The position numbers were made by a program, and so were the translations under genes. A stretch of DNA of 64,000 nucleotides from Helianthus annuus (Eukaryota > Streptophyta > Magnoliopsida > Asterales > Asteraceae). Under the pieces are notes generated by a model, which was not told the DNA's origin, made no database searches, and saw nothing but the letters and a program-made list of their open reading frames with translations. Positions 11,632 to 22,712 of this stretch are shown here, piece after piece (position 1 is the stretch's first letter; every line of letters begins with the position of its first letter). Where the stretch lies: positions 80,762,693-80,826,692 of the forward strand of contig NC_035449.2 in assembly GCF_002127325.2 (NCBI RefSeq), read 5' to 3'.

Positions 11632-13868
11632 ACTAATGACCCGCTCGCCATAGCCTCGGCGATTAAGTTGATACAAAAAGGGAGGGACTTCGCTGATAGA
11701 GTTCTAGTCCTGTAAGTCTAAGTACGTCCCAAGGACGAGGAATTCACATTCCTGAACGCGTCCCAAACGACGAGGAATCCCTATTCCTGAACCCATTCCC
11801 ATTCCCACCGGGAATTTACCATGCTTTGTAGAAAAGTGTGAACTCACCTCGGTTTGCTCGGTTAGATTAGTTACTCTAATAATCAGGAAATTAAGCACGT
11901 ACTAATAAGGTACAGATAACAATCAATTTCTCATGCACAACACGTATGGTTTATCTACCCATTACTTTTATCACATATCGCACAATTTAAACGTCAACGC
12001 ACTTTGTTAAGTTATATATTATTTTACCCTAAAATAGTATAACGGTAAAATAAAAAAATATTCACACAAGAGTTTTAGTATACAATATATATTTTAAATA
12101 TATGTTTATCAAATTTTATTTACGAAAGTCAACCTCCGATACTTGGTGTTTTGTTACAAAGATTATGGCGAAGTTTATATTCGGAAAGCAAGTTATAAAT
12201 ACACTCATAACGCTTGTTTTAGAAAAAATATTTTCTAAGTGTTGGGATTTTTAGAAAATTTCGCCAGAGTTTCCTTTGTAAATGGAGGTGTCCATGCTTA
12301 CTAGCATATCATTTTCTTTTCAAAAATTCATTTAAACAATTCTCAATCATCAACATACAATCTCTATTTATCAAACTTGTCAAAAACAAGCATAAACTAT
12401 AAACTTATGAACTTGAAAATTTATAAAAATATGTAGTAACTTACTAGCACACTTAGTAAGTCTTGTTACCTTTTAAAATGTGATTAGTTCTTTAAAAACT
12501 TTATTTTTAAAGACTTTATGTGTTTACAACTTCCACCATTTTTTCTAAAAATATTTCTTTGTGAACCTTTCTTATTACACAAGTGTTTATACACTGGTTT
12601 ATTTACCAAGAATGTGATTAGTTTATGTAAGATCCAAGTTCTAGTGAAACTCATATTTTTAACTTAGTTCTTTTGAAAAACCACTCATGGATCTTTAGAT
12701 CTACATGATTATAACCTACTTTGTTCTTTATTTTTCAAGAAATCACCCATTCATTCAAGTTCATAGTTTATGTGTGGATGATTCCATCATCCTACATCAT
12801 TCTTACTTTCTCATCTTGCTAGTTCATGTTTTTAATCATGATCTAGCAAGTCCATATGATGATCCATATCATTTTTACTAGCAAACAATAAACAACAAGC
12901 ATAACAACACAAGAATAACATGATTTCTTCATTATTTTAACACTACTTCATCACAAAGTTAGTTGATGTTCAAGACTTTGTTTGTGGTTCTTTAGAGTTC
13001 TTATCTTTTTGATCTTTAAGCATTATTAACCACTTAAACAAGATGTAAAAAGCAATGATCTAAGTTCTTACCACTAGTTCAAGACCAGGGAAGTTCAAGT
13101 GAAGAAATGTGGTGGATAAAAGAAGATGAGAGTGGTCCTTCAACTTCCGAACACACCGAGCTTCGTCGTATGCTTTCTAACACCTATGTGTGCACTTAGA
13201 ATGCTTGAAGATGATCAAGTGATGGTGGTGGTGGTGCTCTTGGGTTCGGCCTATCAAGAGGAAGAGAAGAGAGAGTGTGCGAAGTGTGATGTGTGTTGAA
13301 GGTGATGAATGGATGTTAGACTTGTGGTTTTATATATAGACCTCCAACACTCCAATAACCATTGTGTCTTATGTTTCCTTAGTACTATACACAATCCTAT
13401 AAATAATTTAAGAAAATCAAAGGGTGGGGCCACTACTAGAACCGGTTTGGGGGGGGGGTGGGGGTTGGTCTAGTTGGGTTTCAAGTGTTTAGTTAGTGCA
13501 TTATGGTGTGTTATTAAATATATAGTGTGTTAGGGTGTTCGGGGACCCTAACTAGCTCTGAAAAATAAAAACAATGTGTTTGACAATATTTTTGTGTTCC
13601 GGGTAAAGTCCGATTGTTCGGTTCGGTGTTGTTCCGTTAAAGTGCTTAATTAATCCGTAAAGTGTCTTTTATATATATTTTTGTAGCACTTTTAATTCTC
13701 AACACTTAGGAAAGCACACAAGACTCTTTAGTAACTTAACAAGCACATGTAAGTATAACACGGTAATCAGAAAGCAGTTAAGTAATTCCACACAGTCATC
13801 AAGCACTTTAATTATCATTAATAAGTTGTACGGAATACATGTAATTTCGAGGGTTGTCACAGACAGGT

Positions 13869-13881
13869 TGGTATCAGAGCC
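13869..13881 (+). other. Primer binding site of element D
   Basis: TGGTATCAGAGCC is complementary to the 3' end of plant initiator tRNA-Met. It lies just right of solo LTR B's target duplication; removing B restores the normal LTR/primer-site spacing. Confidence 0.85.
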
Positions 13882-14046
13882 AACATTGAGTGAATTAAAC
13901 ACTAGCCTTTTGTGTTTAATCTCAATGACACAATAAGCACATTCCTTAGACTTCCGAGTCTAGGCAAATGACCTAGGATTATTCTTAATTTTCCTTTTAT
14001 CGTTTATGTTTTGTTTTACTTGTTTTGACAGGCTTGCTAATTGAAA

Positions 14047-14274
14047 ATGTCGCCGCGCGTTTGAGGAAAAGGAAAAGGTCCTATGAGGGGAAGACCATCA
14101 GGCCATGCGGGACCCTCTCACAGGCGCACTCCATCCGCGTCTTTTTCTAGCTCCGATTCGCGAGACCACTGGGGACATTCATTTGAGCCCGCGAGACACT
14201 CGGTCTCGTTAAGTTCTTCACCATCATTTCACCCGTCCTTTGGGCCGCCTATTCAAGACGAGCCCCAGCATTCT
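14047..14274 (+). pseudogene. Element D proline-rich ORF, 5' part
   Basis: The frame starts at ATG 14047, has TGA at 14062-14064, and continues from a second ATG at 14083 until the Sirevirus insertion. The visible protein is basic at first (GKGKG, RGRPSG), then serine- and histidine-rich. Reading resumes in frame at 26190 once one copy of the ATTCT duplication is dropped. I recognise the style from Asteraceae retroelement proteins that precede gag; no catalytic domain is visible. Confidence 0.65.
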
Positions 14275-14396
14275 TGTTGGTGCATAATGTCTAAAGCCTG
14301 CGTCTTAGTCTTAGTTAATCAATGTATAGGGTCTAGTTTGGTTAATTATGTATTGTATAGGGGTTAAAGGGGTAATTGTATGGTTTTCATGTAAAG

Positions 14397-14432
14397 GTTT
14401 CGCTTATATGGACATGTCCATATAAGCGAAAC
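14397..14432. repeat. 36-bp perfect palindrome in the 5' LTR
   Basis: Each 18-base arm is GTTTCGCTTATATGGACA or its complement, with no spacer. It lies about 57 bp upstream of the TATA box, where a U3 control element would be. The 3' LTR copy is at 25857-25892. Confidence 0.9.
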
Positions 14433-14488
14433 TATTTGTTAAAAGGTTTCGCTTGTTTGGACTGTTCATATAAGCGAAACTAATCCCC

Positions 14489-14496
14489 TATAAATA
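14489..14496 (+). promoter_or_regulatory. TATA box of the Sirevirus LTR
   Basis: TATAAATA preceded by CCCC, unchanged in the 3' LTR at 25949-25956. It is about 215 bp into the LTR. Confidence 0.7.
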
Positions 14497-14726
14497 CCCC
14501 AAGTGTTTTCTCATTTTGTACGTCGATGTCACAAGTGTAGCTGACCTGCTGACCTTGTATTTCCTGAAAGTTGAATGAGAAAACGGTGTTAAACTGTATT
14601 ACTTCTGTTTCTACTCATTTCTTCTATAGTTTTGCTTTGATTCATGCCAAAAATGTATTTCCGCTACATTTTCGGTAGGTGCTAGCTCCGATTGTCTCAA
14701 ACGACGGTCAAACTCGGTCCTACAAT

Positions 14727-14739
14727 TGGTATCAGAGCC
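14727..14739 (+). other. Primer binding site of the Sirevirus element
   Basis: TGGTATCAGAGCC begins three bases after the LTR end and matches plant initiator tRNA-Met. Confidence 0.92.
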
Positions 14740-14914
14740 AGTTGTGAGCTAGGTGACCCGAATCAAGGCCTTTTTCAAGCACTTTGTGAGTTTCTGACAT
14801 TTCTGCCGGACAAAATGGACTGACAATTGGACATACTGTGTAAAAGTAACTAATAACAAACCCTTGAAAAGCTCAGACCTTAAATCAGCTTAAAAGTGAC
14901 CTAAAATGGCTCGA

Positions 14915-15325
14915 GAATAGGTTCCGCTTGTGTGTCCCCCTAGAGGTTGCGCTTATTTGGACCTGGAAATAAAAGGTTTCGCTCAAAAGGTTTCGCTTAT
15001 AGTGCCATTTCAGAAGGTTTCGCTTGTGGAGTTCCGCTTATTGTGACATTTCAGAAGGTTTCGCTTGTGGAAGTTCCGCTTATTGTGACATTTTAGAAGG
15101 TTTCGCTTATAAGTTCCGCTTCAAATGTCTTTGCTGAGGTTTCGTTTGAAGGGTTTCGCTTATTAGTCCTGAAGTAGTTCCGCTTTTGAGATCATTGTGT
15201 AGTTTCGCTTATCTGTACATCACCTGGTTTCGCTTATTGGGTTACTACTGAGTTTCGCTTATTTGGACAACTGAGTGTTTCGCTTATACGTACACTTAGT
15301 GTTTGGTTTCGCTTATTTGTCCTGT
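14915..15325 (+). repeat. GTTTCGCTTATT motif cluster in the leader
   Basis: More than a dozen variants of (G)TTTCGCTTAT or TTCCGCTT are spread through the untranslated leader between primer site and gag. This is the same word as the arm of the LTR palindrome. Another cluster lies near 24070-24290. Confidence 0.85.
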
Positions 15326-15469
15326 GTTAGTGAAAAATCTGTGTTTTTGAGCAGTTAGTCCGTTTTATACGCGATCAAGTATTGGAAACTTAGTCTGGGT
15401 TAAAAGTTTTTTGTCAGATACAACCTGTTAATCAAAAAGTTCAACATTGTTCGAGATTTGTCACTAAAA

Positions 15470-18400
15470 ATGGATAATCAAGATTTTTTCAACATGTTTG
15501 CGGGAAGTGGTGCGGCTATCCAAAGTCCAGCTAGTATCGTACAGAATGTCAACATGGAAAATGAATTGGGAACAATGCAAAAGCCACCCAAACTGATGAG
15601 CTTAGATGAATATGCTGGATGGTCCGGAAGGTTTAAAAATTGGGTTCAGGTCAACCATTTCGAGTGTTGGATGAAGATCGAAAAGAAATACGTACCTCCA
15701 GTTGATGGGCTCGGGATGGTTAAACATATTGGGAGTCTTACAGATACTGAGCAGACAGAGTTTAAAGCTGAAAAGAAAATGGTGAGCATCTTGCAGCAAG
15801 CCATTAAAGAAGACATCCTCGTATTGCTACAACATGACGAAAGTTCTCAGTCAATCTGGCAAGCGCTACAACTGAAGTTTAAAGGAAGTGTTTCTATGAT
15901 CAAGAGCAAAAAGGCGCTTATCAAGAAAGAATTCGATATTTTTACTGGGATCAAAGGAGAGTCAACAAAACAGTTAATCGAAAGATATTGCCACCTTGTA
16001 GTTGAAATGAAAAGATTAGAAATTGAAAAAACAAATGAAGAATGGATTGATAAACTTTGCGATGCACTTCCATATGATGAGTGGGGAATGTATCTTATGA
16101 AGCTGAAAAACAGTTCTGATTTTGTGAATCTCAATCTGAGTGCATTTATTGAAAAGATCGAAGCTCACGAGCTTGAGTTGTTGAAGATAAAGAAAATGAA
16201 TTCTGCTAGCATGCAACAAGATGTATCTTTATACTGCAAAGGCAGTCCTTCAGTTGTGAATCTTCAAAGTCCAAAGATACAAACAGGATTCAGTGCTGAT
16301 AACACTTCAAATGCTACATCAAGTTCTCATCAATCAAGCAGTTCAACACCTTTCGCGAATTTTGAGCCGAATGTCAAAGTTCAGGAACAGTCTTCGCCTC
16401 AAAGCTCTACCGGATCTAATCATCAGGCGTATGTTTCTAGAGTACAGTGTAATATCGCAGTGAACATCAAAAATGGAAAATAGATAACGGAAACTGCTGC
16501 GAAGCAACATATTGCACTACTCGCTTCCGTTCTCGAGGCATATGAAGGTCTAGTTGCTGGGAGAATTGGAAATCCGGACATGACAAAGGAGGACTATGAC
16601 CAAATAGACCCCGAGGAGCTTGAACTGATTGACATTAAATGGGGTATGGCAAGCCTAGTTCGTCGTGCTCAAAGATTCATGGAAATCACGGGAAGAAACA
16701 GTTTATCAGGTCCGGATCAGAAGTTGGGATTTGATAAGTCGAAAGTAACGTGTTTCAAGTGTAAAGAACGTGGTCATTTTAAACGAGAGTGTCCAAACCA
16801 TGAAGTCAACAATCACCAAAACCCGTTCACTAATGATTACTATCAACAGGCAATCTACCATCGACCGAATCAACAGCAAACTGTTCAAAGGCCACATATA
16901 GAAAATAAACCTGAAAAGGCATTGATTGTGAACCAAGATGATGAACAGGTAGCTGCAGTTTTTAGCTGGGATAAATATATCCCTGGTAGAGATGATCAGG
17001 CCATGATGGCAGAGGTGGTTGAGATTTCTGAGGTAGTGTCTGAACCAGAGATTATTGATGAAGTTGTTTCTGAAGTTGTTGAAGAGATTCCTACAGAAAA
17101 TGTTATAGATGTTGAGGAAATAGCAGCTGAAGTATACTACTATCAATCACAACAGGAGGAGTTAGTTTATACTATGAAATCAGTTTTGCCTCCTAATGTG
17201 TTTGATTATTTTGCAGGTTATTTCGAGGAACCAAGAACCGGATCTTGTCCTAGATTTGAGGAGAAGAAAGAAGCCGTCTTAAAAGTGATTGACGTGCCTA
17301 AAGAGATGACCGGAGAAGTTCTGAAAGACATTGCAGACAAAGCTCTAATGGGAAAGCTTAAAGAGGTAGATTCAGAACCTAAGGAGTCACAGTCTGTCGA
17401 TAAGGTGTCGGTTAACAAAGAGGAATCTGGAGTTCAGGAGGTCAAATCTGTCAAACATTCTGTGTCTGAGTCAAAGCATGTCGGTAAAACTGATTGTGAT
17501 GAAAAGATTGATGAAAAGGTTGTTCCAATCTCCGAAACGCCATGCTAACGTTGTTTACAACCGTGCGTGGAGTGTCTTGAAAAAGACACTAAGTATCGAG
17601 AATTGAAACATCATTCAGATATGATTAAGTTTGATCTTGAACAATTGAAAGAAGCTTATGATACCTTAGCCAGATCAATTAAGATGATTCAAAAAGAAAG
17701 TTTCGAAAATGATAAAGCTACTAAATTGGCTAAAGCTACACTGTTTGATAAACAAAAAGAAGTCAATTATCATCTTGACACAATTGCTTCACTAAGAAAA
17801 GAACTTGAATTGGCCAAGATAGAGAATGACAGGATTGATAAAAAGTTAATGAGCTATGTGGCTTCGTCTTATGTTTTGGAACAAATCGTCCCTCAACAGC
17901 CACATGCTACACCTGTTTTCAAGAGCGTTCCACCCCCAATGTGGAATCACTACACTCAGAAATATCCAGATGGGGTGGAAGCTGCTTTAAATCTTAAGCT
18001 GAAAACGATTGAGAGTGATTTACCTGACAACATTGATATCACTATCACTGCATCTGACACTGATAACGAATCTCAGGTTATCAAAAATGTTATCGATCAG
18101 GTGTTGGATGATGAAAGTGAGAAATCTGAGAAGGCTCAGTCTGAGAAGGCTGTCAGTGATTCTGAAGATGAAGGAAATTTCTTAGATCGATATGTACCGA
18201 AATCAGAAAAAAGTACGAATGATGATCCGATCATGGTGGTATACACTATGGTTGGAACTGACAAACTTTATTCCGACTTCGAGTACCCGCTTCAGAATGT
18301 CAAGATCGAAAGTGTCGAGAAAGTGTTTAAACTGGTTGAATTGAACATTAACGAAATTAATAACAATGAATTCTTTTCGAAACTGAAAAAGTCGTTTGTT

Positions 18401-19306
18401 ACTTCACGTCCCACAAGTTCGGAAAAGAATGATGGGGTTGGTAAAGGTCAAAACAAGAAAAATCATCTTAAAAACAAAGGAATTGGGTTTGAAAAGAAAA
18501 TGGCTAAACAAGTGGTTAAGCCAAAAGAAAAGATAAATGATGTTTTTGTTGCTGGTCCTAGTACTGAGGGTGAAAAGGAGTATATTTTTAGTCAAAAAGC
18601 TGTGGATGATTTCAATGCAGCACAGAAACTTAAAGAAGAAACGGCCAATTCTACTTTTGTCGAGTATGATAAAAGGGTGTGCTATCGCTGCAATGATATT
18701 GGACACATGGCAAAACAGTGTCAAAAAGTGTTTAAGAAACATGTTATTGAAAAACCAGTTCAAAAACAAATGATTGAGAAACCAAAGGTTGAAAAACCAA
18801 ATGTTCAAAAACAAAATGTTCAAAAACAAATGGTTCAAAAATCTCGACCTAAATCACCAGTTGTTTCAAAAGGTAAAAAGGAAATGGTTTCTCCGATCCG
18901 TATTTTGAATAGAGGTGAATCATTGAAGTCGGAGGATAAGCCGAAATCGACTTTCGAGATTGGCAAATCCTCTAAGACTAGCAAGACTTCAAAGTTTTAC
19001 CCCAAGACGAAAATTTTTGAAAATCAGTCGTGGATCGTGAAATCGAAACCGTCGGTTGAGATCAAGAAGATGGAGAACGTTTTGAAAAATGATTCAAATC
19101 TTTTTAAAGATGATGTGGTTGATTTTGAAAATGAAGTAGATAAGTTTCTTGATGAATTTCCTCCAATTACTAACAAAGTTAAAACAATTGTGAAAGAAGA
19201 GGTTCCAAATGTCACTTTTGATTTTCCAAAAACAAATGAAAAGTGTGATGTTGTGTTCGGGAGTATATCGGAAGTAAAGAAATCATGGGCCTCATTGTTT
19301 GAATAA
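15470..19306 (+). pseudogene. gag: Sirevirus gag with two zinc knuckles
   Basis: Gag forms the nucleocapsid particle that packages the element's RNA. The ATG at 15470 (MDNQDFF) is preferred to the upstream in-frame TTG. A single frame runs to 19306 but is broken by TAG at 16481-16483 and TAA at 17546-17548. A UBN2/Copia-type gag region lies at about 15580-16200. CCHC knuckles follow: CFKCKERGHFKREC near 16750 and CYRCNDIGHMAKQC near 18680. Between them are acidic and coiled-coil-like stretches, then Lys/Gln-rich repeats with VQKQ units (about 18755-18845). Length and double knuckle fit Sirevirus gag. Protease follows in another frame. Confidence 0.85.
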
Positions 19307-19314
19307 ATTGTTTT

Positions 19315-19755
19315 TGTCGGTTACAGGGGCTGCCCAAGTCAGTTCTATCAAGATGGATCATGGATAGTGGAGCCTCACGACATATGACTGGGACTTTAGC
19401 TCTTCTTTATGATGTTAAGTCAATCAATGGAAGCTATGTTGGGTTTGCAGGGAATCAAAGAGGAAGAATAGTCGGTCAAGGAACGCTTACAAACGGAGTG
19501 ATCTCATTTGACAAAGTGAACTATATCGTCGAGGTGGAAAACAACTTACTGAGTATATCACAGATTTGTGATAAAGATTTTAGTGTACATTTTACTAAAT
19601 CTGAATGTTTAGTGTTGAAACCAGGGTTTAAAATCCCTGATGAGTTGGTGTTGTTGTGCGCTCCGCGAGTAAATGATCTTTATATTTTGGACATGAGTGT
19701 CGCAACGCCAACAACTCATCAAAAACAGTGTTTTGTCACTAAGTCTAAATACTGA
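19315..19755 (+). pseudogene. pol: Sirevirus pol: aspartic protease
   Basis: The active-site motif MDSGASRHMTG is at 19360, in a frame shifted relative to gag. Copia protease cuts the Gag-Pol chain into mature proteins. LLSISQIC, typical of the protease C-terminal part, follows near 19545. The frame closes at 19753-19755, and the integrase zinc region continues in another frame, so a small indel lies near 19750. Confidence 0.85.
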
Positions 19756-20632
19756 AAAGGAATCCATAATGTGGCACCGGAAAATGGGTCACATTCACAT
19801 GCGAAAAATGATTTTTTTAGTACATAACGATTTAGTTGAGGGTGTTAATGTGAAAAACTTTCACTTACTTGATGATTGTATTGCATGTAAAAAGGGAAAG
19901 CAGACTCAGAAGTCACATCCACCGAAGATGCTCAACTCTATCAGGTTACCTCTTGAAAGATTGCACATGGATCTCTTCGGGCCTGTCAACGTCAAGAGCA
20001 TTAGCGGGGATTTATATTGTTTGGTGGTGACAGACGACTTTACGAGGTTTTCGTGGGTTGTGTGCTTAGAACGAAAAGATCAAACATTCGAGTCATTGAT
20101 GATGCTTTTTAAGAATATGGAAACGGTGTACAAACTGCCAATCCGGAGGATTCGAAGCGACAACGGAACGGAATTCAAGAACAACAAGATGTACGAGTTC
20201 TGCAACGAGAAGGGAATTCTTCATGAATTCAGTGCGCCGTACACACCACAGCAAAACGGCGTAGCTGAACGAAAAAATCGGACCCTGATCGAGACAGCCC
20301 GTACGATGTTAGCCGATTCCAAGCTGCCAATCTACTTCTGGAGTGAAGCAGTTTCAGCAGCCTGTTACACTTTGAATAGGGTTCTCACTGTCAAGAAATA
20401 CAAGAAGACTTGCTTTGAGCTGCTGCACCGTTACAAGCCAAATCTTGAGTTTTTAGAATCGTTTGGTTCGCCTTGCACGTTTATAGATGAAAATGGTAAA
20501 TTTGGAGCAAAAGCTAATGAGGGTTTCTTTGTAGGTTACGCAAGCCCGCTGAAGAGGGTGTTCGTACCATGCCTGGGGAAGGTGATTCAAGTCCAACACG
20601 TGGATTGTCAGAAGCACACTCCATCGCCATAA
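19749..20632 (+). pseudogene. pol: Sirevirus pol: integrase
   Basis: Integrase joins element DNA to the host chromosome. The N-terminal zinc motif is visible (WHRKMGH ... CIACKKGK, about 19770-19900). The DDE catalytic core follows: Asp in HMDLFGPV (about 19970), Asp in RSDNGTEF (about 20157) and Glu in QQNGVAERKNRT (about 20250). The Copia-type GFFVGY motif is at about 20521. The frame closes at 20630-20632 in the linker before RT, where homology shifts frame. Confidence 0.87.
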
Positions 20633-20758
20633 CTTCCCGGACAAAGATTCCTATTCGATTATGACAAACTCTGGGAGTCGTTTCAACTGCCTGTCGAGCC
20701 GAGTGATAAGGAACTAGCTTTTCTGTACCAGTAGCAGCAGTATACTTCACAAGAGCCT

Positions 20759-22712
20759 GTGTCTAGTCCGCTAGAAGTTTTTCGACCCACCGTGGGTACT
20801 CACGACAATGAAGCAGGGCCAAGTGGAACTACTCACGAACCACCAGAGGAACCAGCTCCATCATTTGACGTTTCTGACGACTCAGAGGAGGATCCCACGC
20901 CTACCTTTGACGAGGAGCTAAATGATACTTCGGAGGATGCTGTGGATCAAGCCGTTGATCTCGATATTTTGAATTTGGAATCGGAAGTAGTTGTGCCTGA
21001 CACGGTTATGCCACGGACGTTGTCTTATCATCCTTCAGAACAGATCATTGGTGACCTACAAAGTGGTGTCAAGACCCGACATCAAATAGACCAAGCTCTT
21101 ACTTGTTTTTACTCTTCTATTGCTGATATGCAGAAAGAAGTCTCACTTAAATGTTTCATTTTGCAGATAGAGCCCAGAACTTACAAAGAAGCATTGACCG
21201 AGGATAGCTGGGTGAATGCAATGCAGGAGGAGCTGCAACAGTTTGAAAAATTGGGTGTCTGGAGACGAAATGGGTGTTTAAGTGTAAGCGTGATGACAGA
21301 GGTATCGTGGTGAGAAACAAGGCACGACTTGTGGTTCAAGGCTTCAGTCAACAGGAAGGAATAGATTATGATGAAGTCTACGCGCCGGTTGCCAGACTTG
21401 AGGCAATTCGGATATTTCTAGCCTTTGCGTCGTGGAAAGATTTCAAAGTATATCAACTTGATGTCAAATCTGCCTTCCTGTACGGCACAATCAGAGAAGA
21501 AGTGTATGTGGGGCAACCGCCGGGGTTCACAGACCCACTGCACTAAAACAAGGTGTATCTACTGGACAAAGCGCTATACGGACTTCACCAGGCCCCGAGA
21601 GCCTGGTACGAGACGCTTTCGACATACTTGCTGGACAACGGGTTCACAAGAGGCACGGTAGACAGCACTTTGTTCACCAAGGAAGAAGCAGGCCACTTGT
21701 TGATTGTGCAGATATATGTTGACGATATCATTTTTGGATCCACCAACGATGACCTGTGCAAAGAATTTGAAAAGGTTATGAAGAAAAAGTTTGAGATGAG
21801 CTCAATGGGGGAGATGAAGTTCTTCCTCGGGCTACAGGTGGAACAAATGCCCGACGGAATCTTCATTCACCAGACGAAGTATGTAAAGGATGTGCTTGAT
21901 AAGTTCGACATGACAGATTGTAGTCCTGCATCCACCCCCCTCGCGCAGAATCATGGAATTTGTCCCGACGATCAAGGTGTGAAGATGGATGAGACATTGT
22001 ACCGATCAATCATCGGATCGTTGATGTATCTCACGGCTTCCCGTCCAGACATCATGTACCCGACGTGTCTCTGCGCCAGATATCAGTCGAATCCGAAGCA
22101 GTCACACCTGACTATAGTGAAACGTATTTTACGGTATTTGAAGGGTTGCCCAAGCATCGGCTTGTGGTACCCTCGATCGAGTGACTTTACTTTACTTTGT
22201 CTGGTTTCGTTGATTCTGATTTTGGTAGCTGTAAACAGAATGCTAAGTCCACCACTGCTGGGTGCCAGTTCTTCGGAACTCGACTTGTCACCTGGCAGTG
22301 CAAGAAACAAACTGCAGTAGCGCTCTCTACATGTGAGGCTGAGTATGTCTCGGCTTCTAGCTGTTGCTCGCAGATCCTTTGGATCCAACAGCAGATGCGC
22401 GACTTCGGTTTGCAATTCTTGGATACACCGATTTTCGTGGACAATGAAGCAGCCATTAATGTTACTAAAAATCCGGTTCACCATTCGAAAACTAAACACA
22501 TTGAAATCCGTCATCACTTTATCCGTGATTGTCATGAGAAAAAGTTAATTCGGATTGAACACGTTAACACCGATGATCAGAAAGCAGATTTTTACACTAA
22601 ACCATTCGACAAAAAGAGATTTTATTATCTTTTGAAATTAAACGGGATGAAGAATCTGCAATCTGGGAGGTTAATCGAATGTGAAGCCGAGTTGGGCGGC
22701 GATCTGACATGA
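20759..22712 (+). pseudogene. pol: Sirevirus pol: reverse transcriptase and RNase H
   Basis: These domains copy RNA into DNA and remove the RNA. An acidic linker is followed by TYKEAL..SWVNAMQEE (about 21180), then a small internal deletion and frameshift near 21255. The RT palm has YQLDVKSAFLYG (about 21452) and catalytic YVDDIIFG (about 21716). TAA interrupts it at 21544-21546. RNase H follows a further frameshift near 22190, with STCEAEY (about 22328) and the C-terminal TKHIEIRHHFIRD (about 22494). At least two frameshifts, one stop and one deletion make it inactive. Confidence 0.88.

Larger units (their letters stand above)
10930..13861 (-). mobile_element. Solo LTR B (Gypsy), flanked by GACAG duplications
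   Basis: On the minus strand this 2932-bp block opens TGTGACAACCC and closes GGGGGTGTGACA, the same ends as the LTRs of element C. Flanks are identical 5-mers GACAG (10925-10929 and 13862-13866), so it is a complete insertion reduced to one LTR. It landed one base past the end of D's LTR, separating it from D's primer site. A minus-strand TATA-like TCTATATATAAAA lies near 13325-13340. Two short repeats with GCCGTGGGGG(T/C)TACCCC are near 11370 and 11458. Confidence 0.85.
14275..14724 (+). repeat. 5' LTR of the Sirevirus element
   Basis: 450 bp from TGTTGGTGCATAATG to CGGTCCTACA. It contains a 36-bp perfect palindrome (14397-14432), an imperfect relative ending near 14481, and TATAAATA at 14489-14496. 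Confidence 0.95.

Noticed and set aside
10930..13861. Reading this block as the plus-strand 5' LTR that belongs to the primer site at 13869
   Set aside because: Its ends match element C's LTR in the opposite orientation, and perfect GACAG duplications on both sides show a separate insertion.
14915..15325. CRISPR-like array from the regularly recurring GTTTCGCTT word
   Set aside because: Spacing is irregular, repeats are about 10 bases and variable, and the context is a plant retroelement leader.
18404..18838. 144-codon minus-strand frame opposite Sirevirus gag
   Set aside because: Shadow of the Lys/Gln repeat coding on the plus strand.
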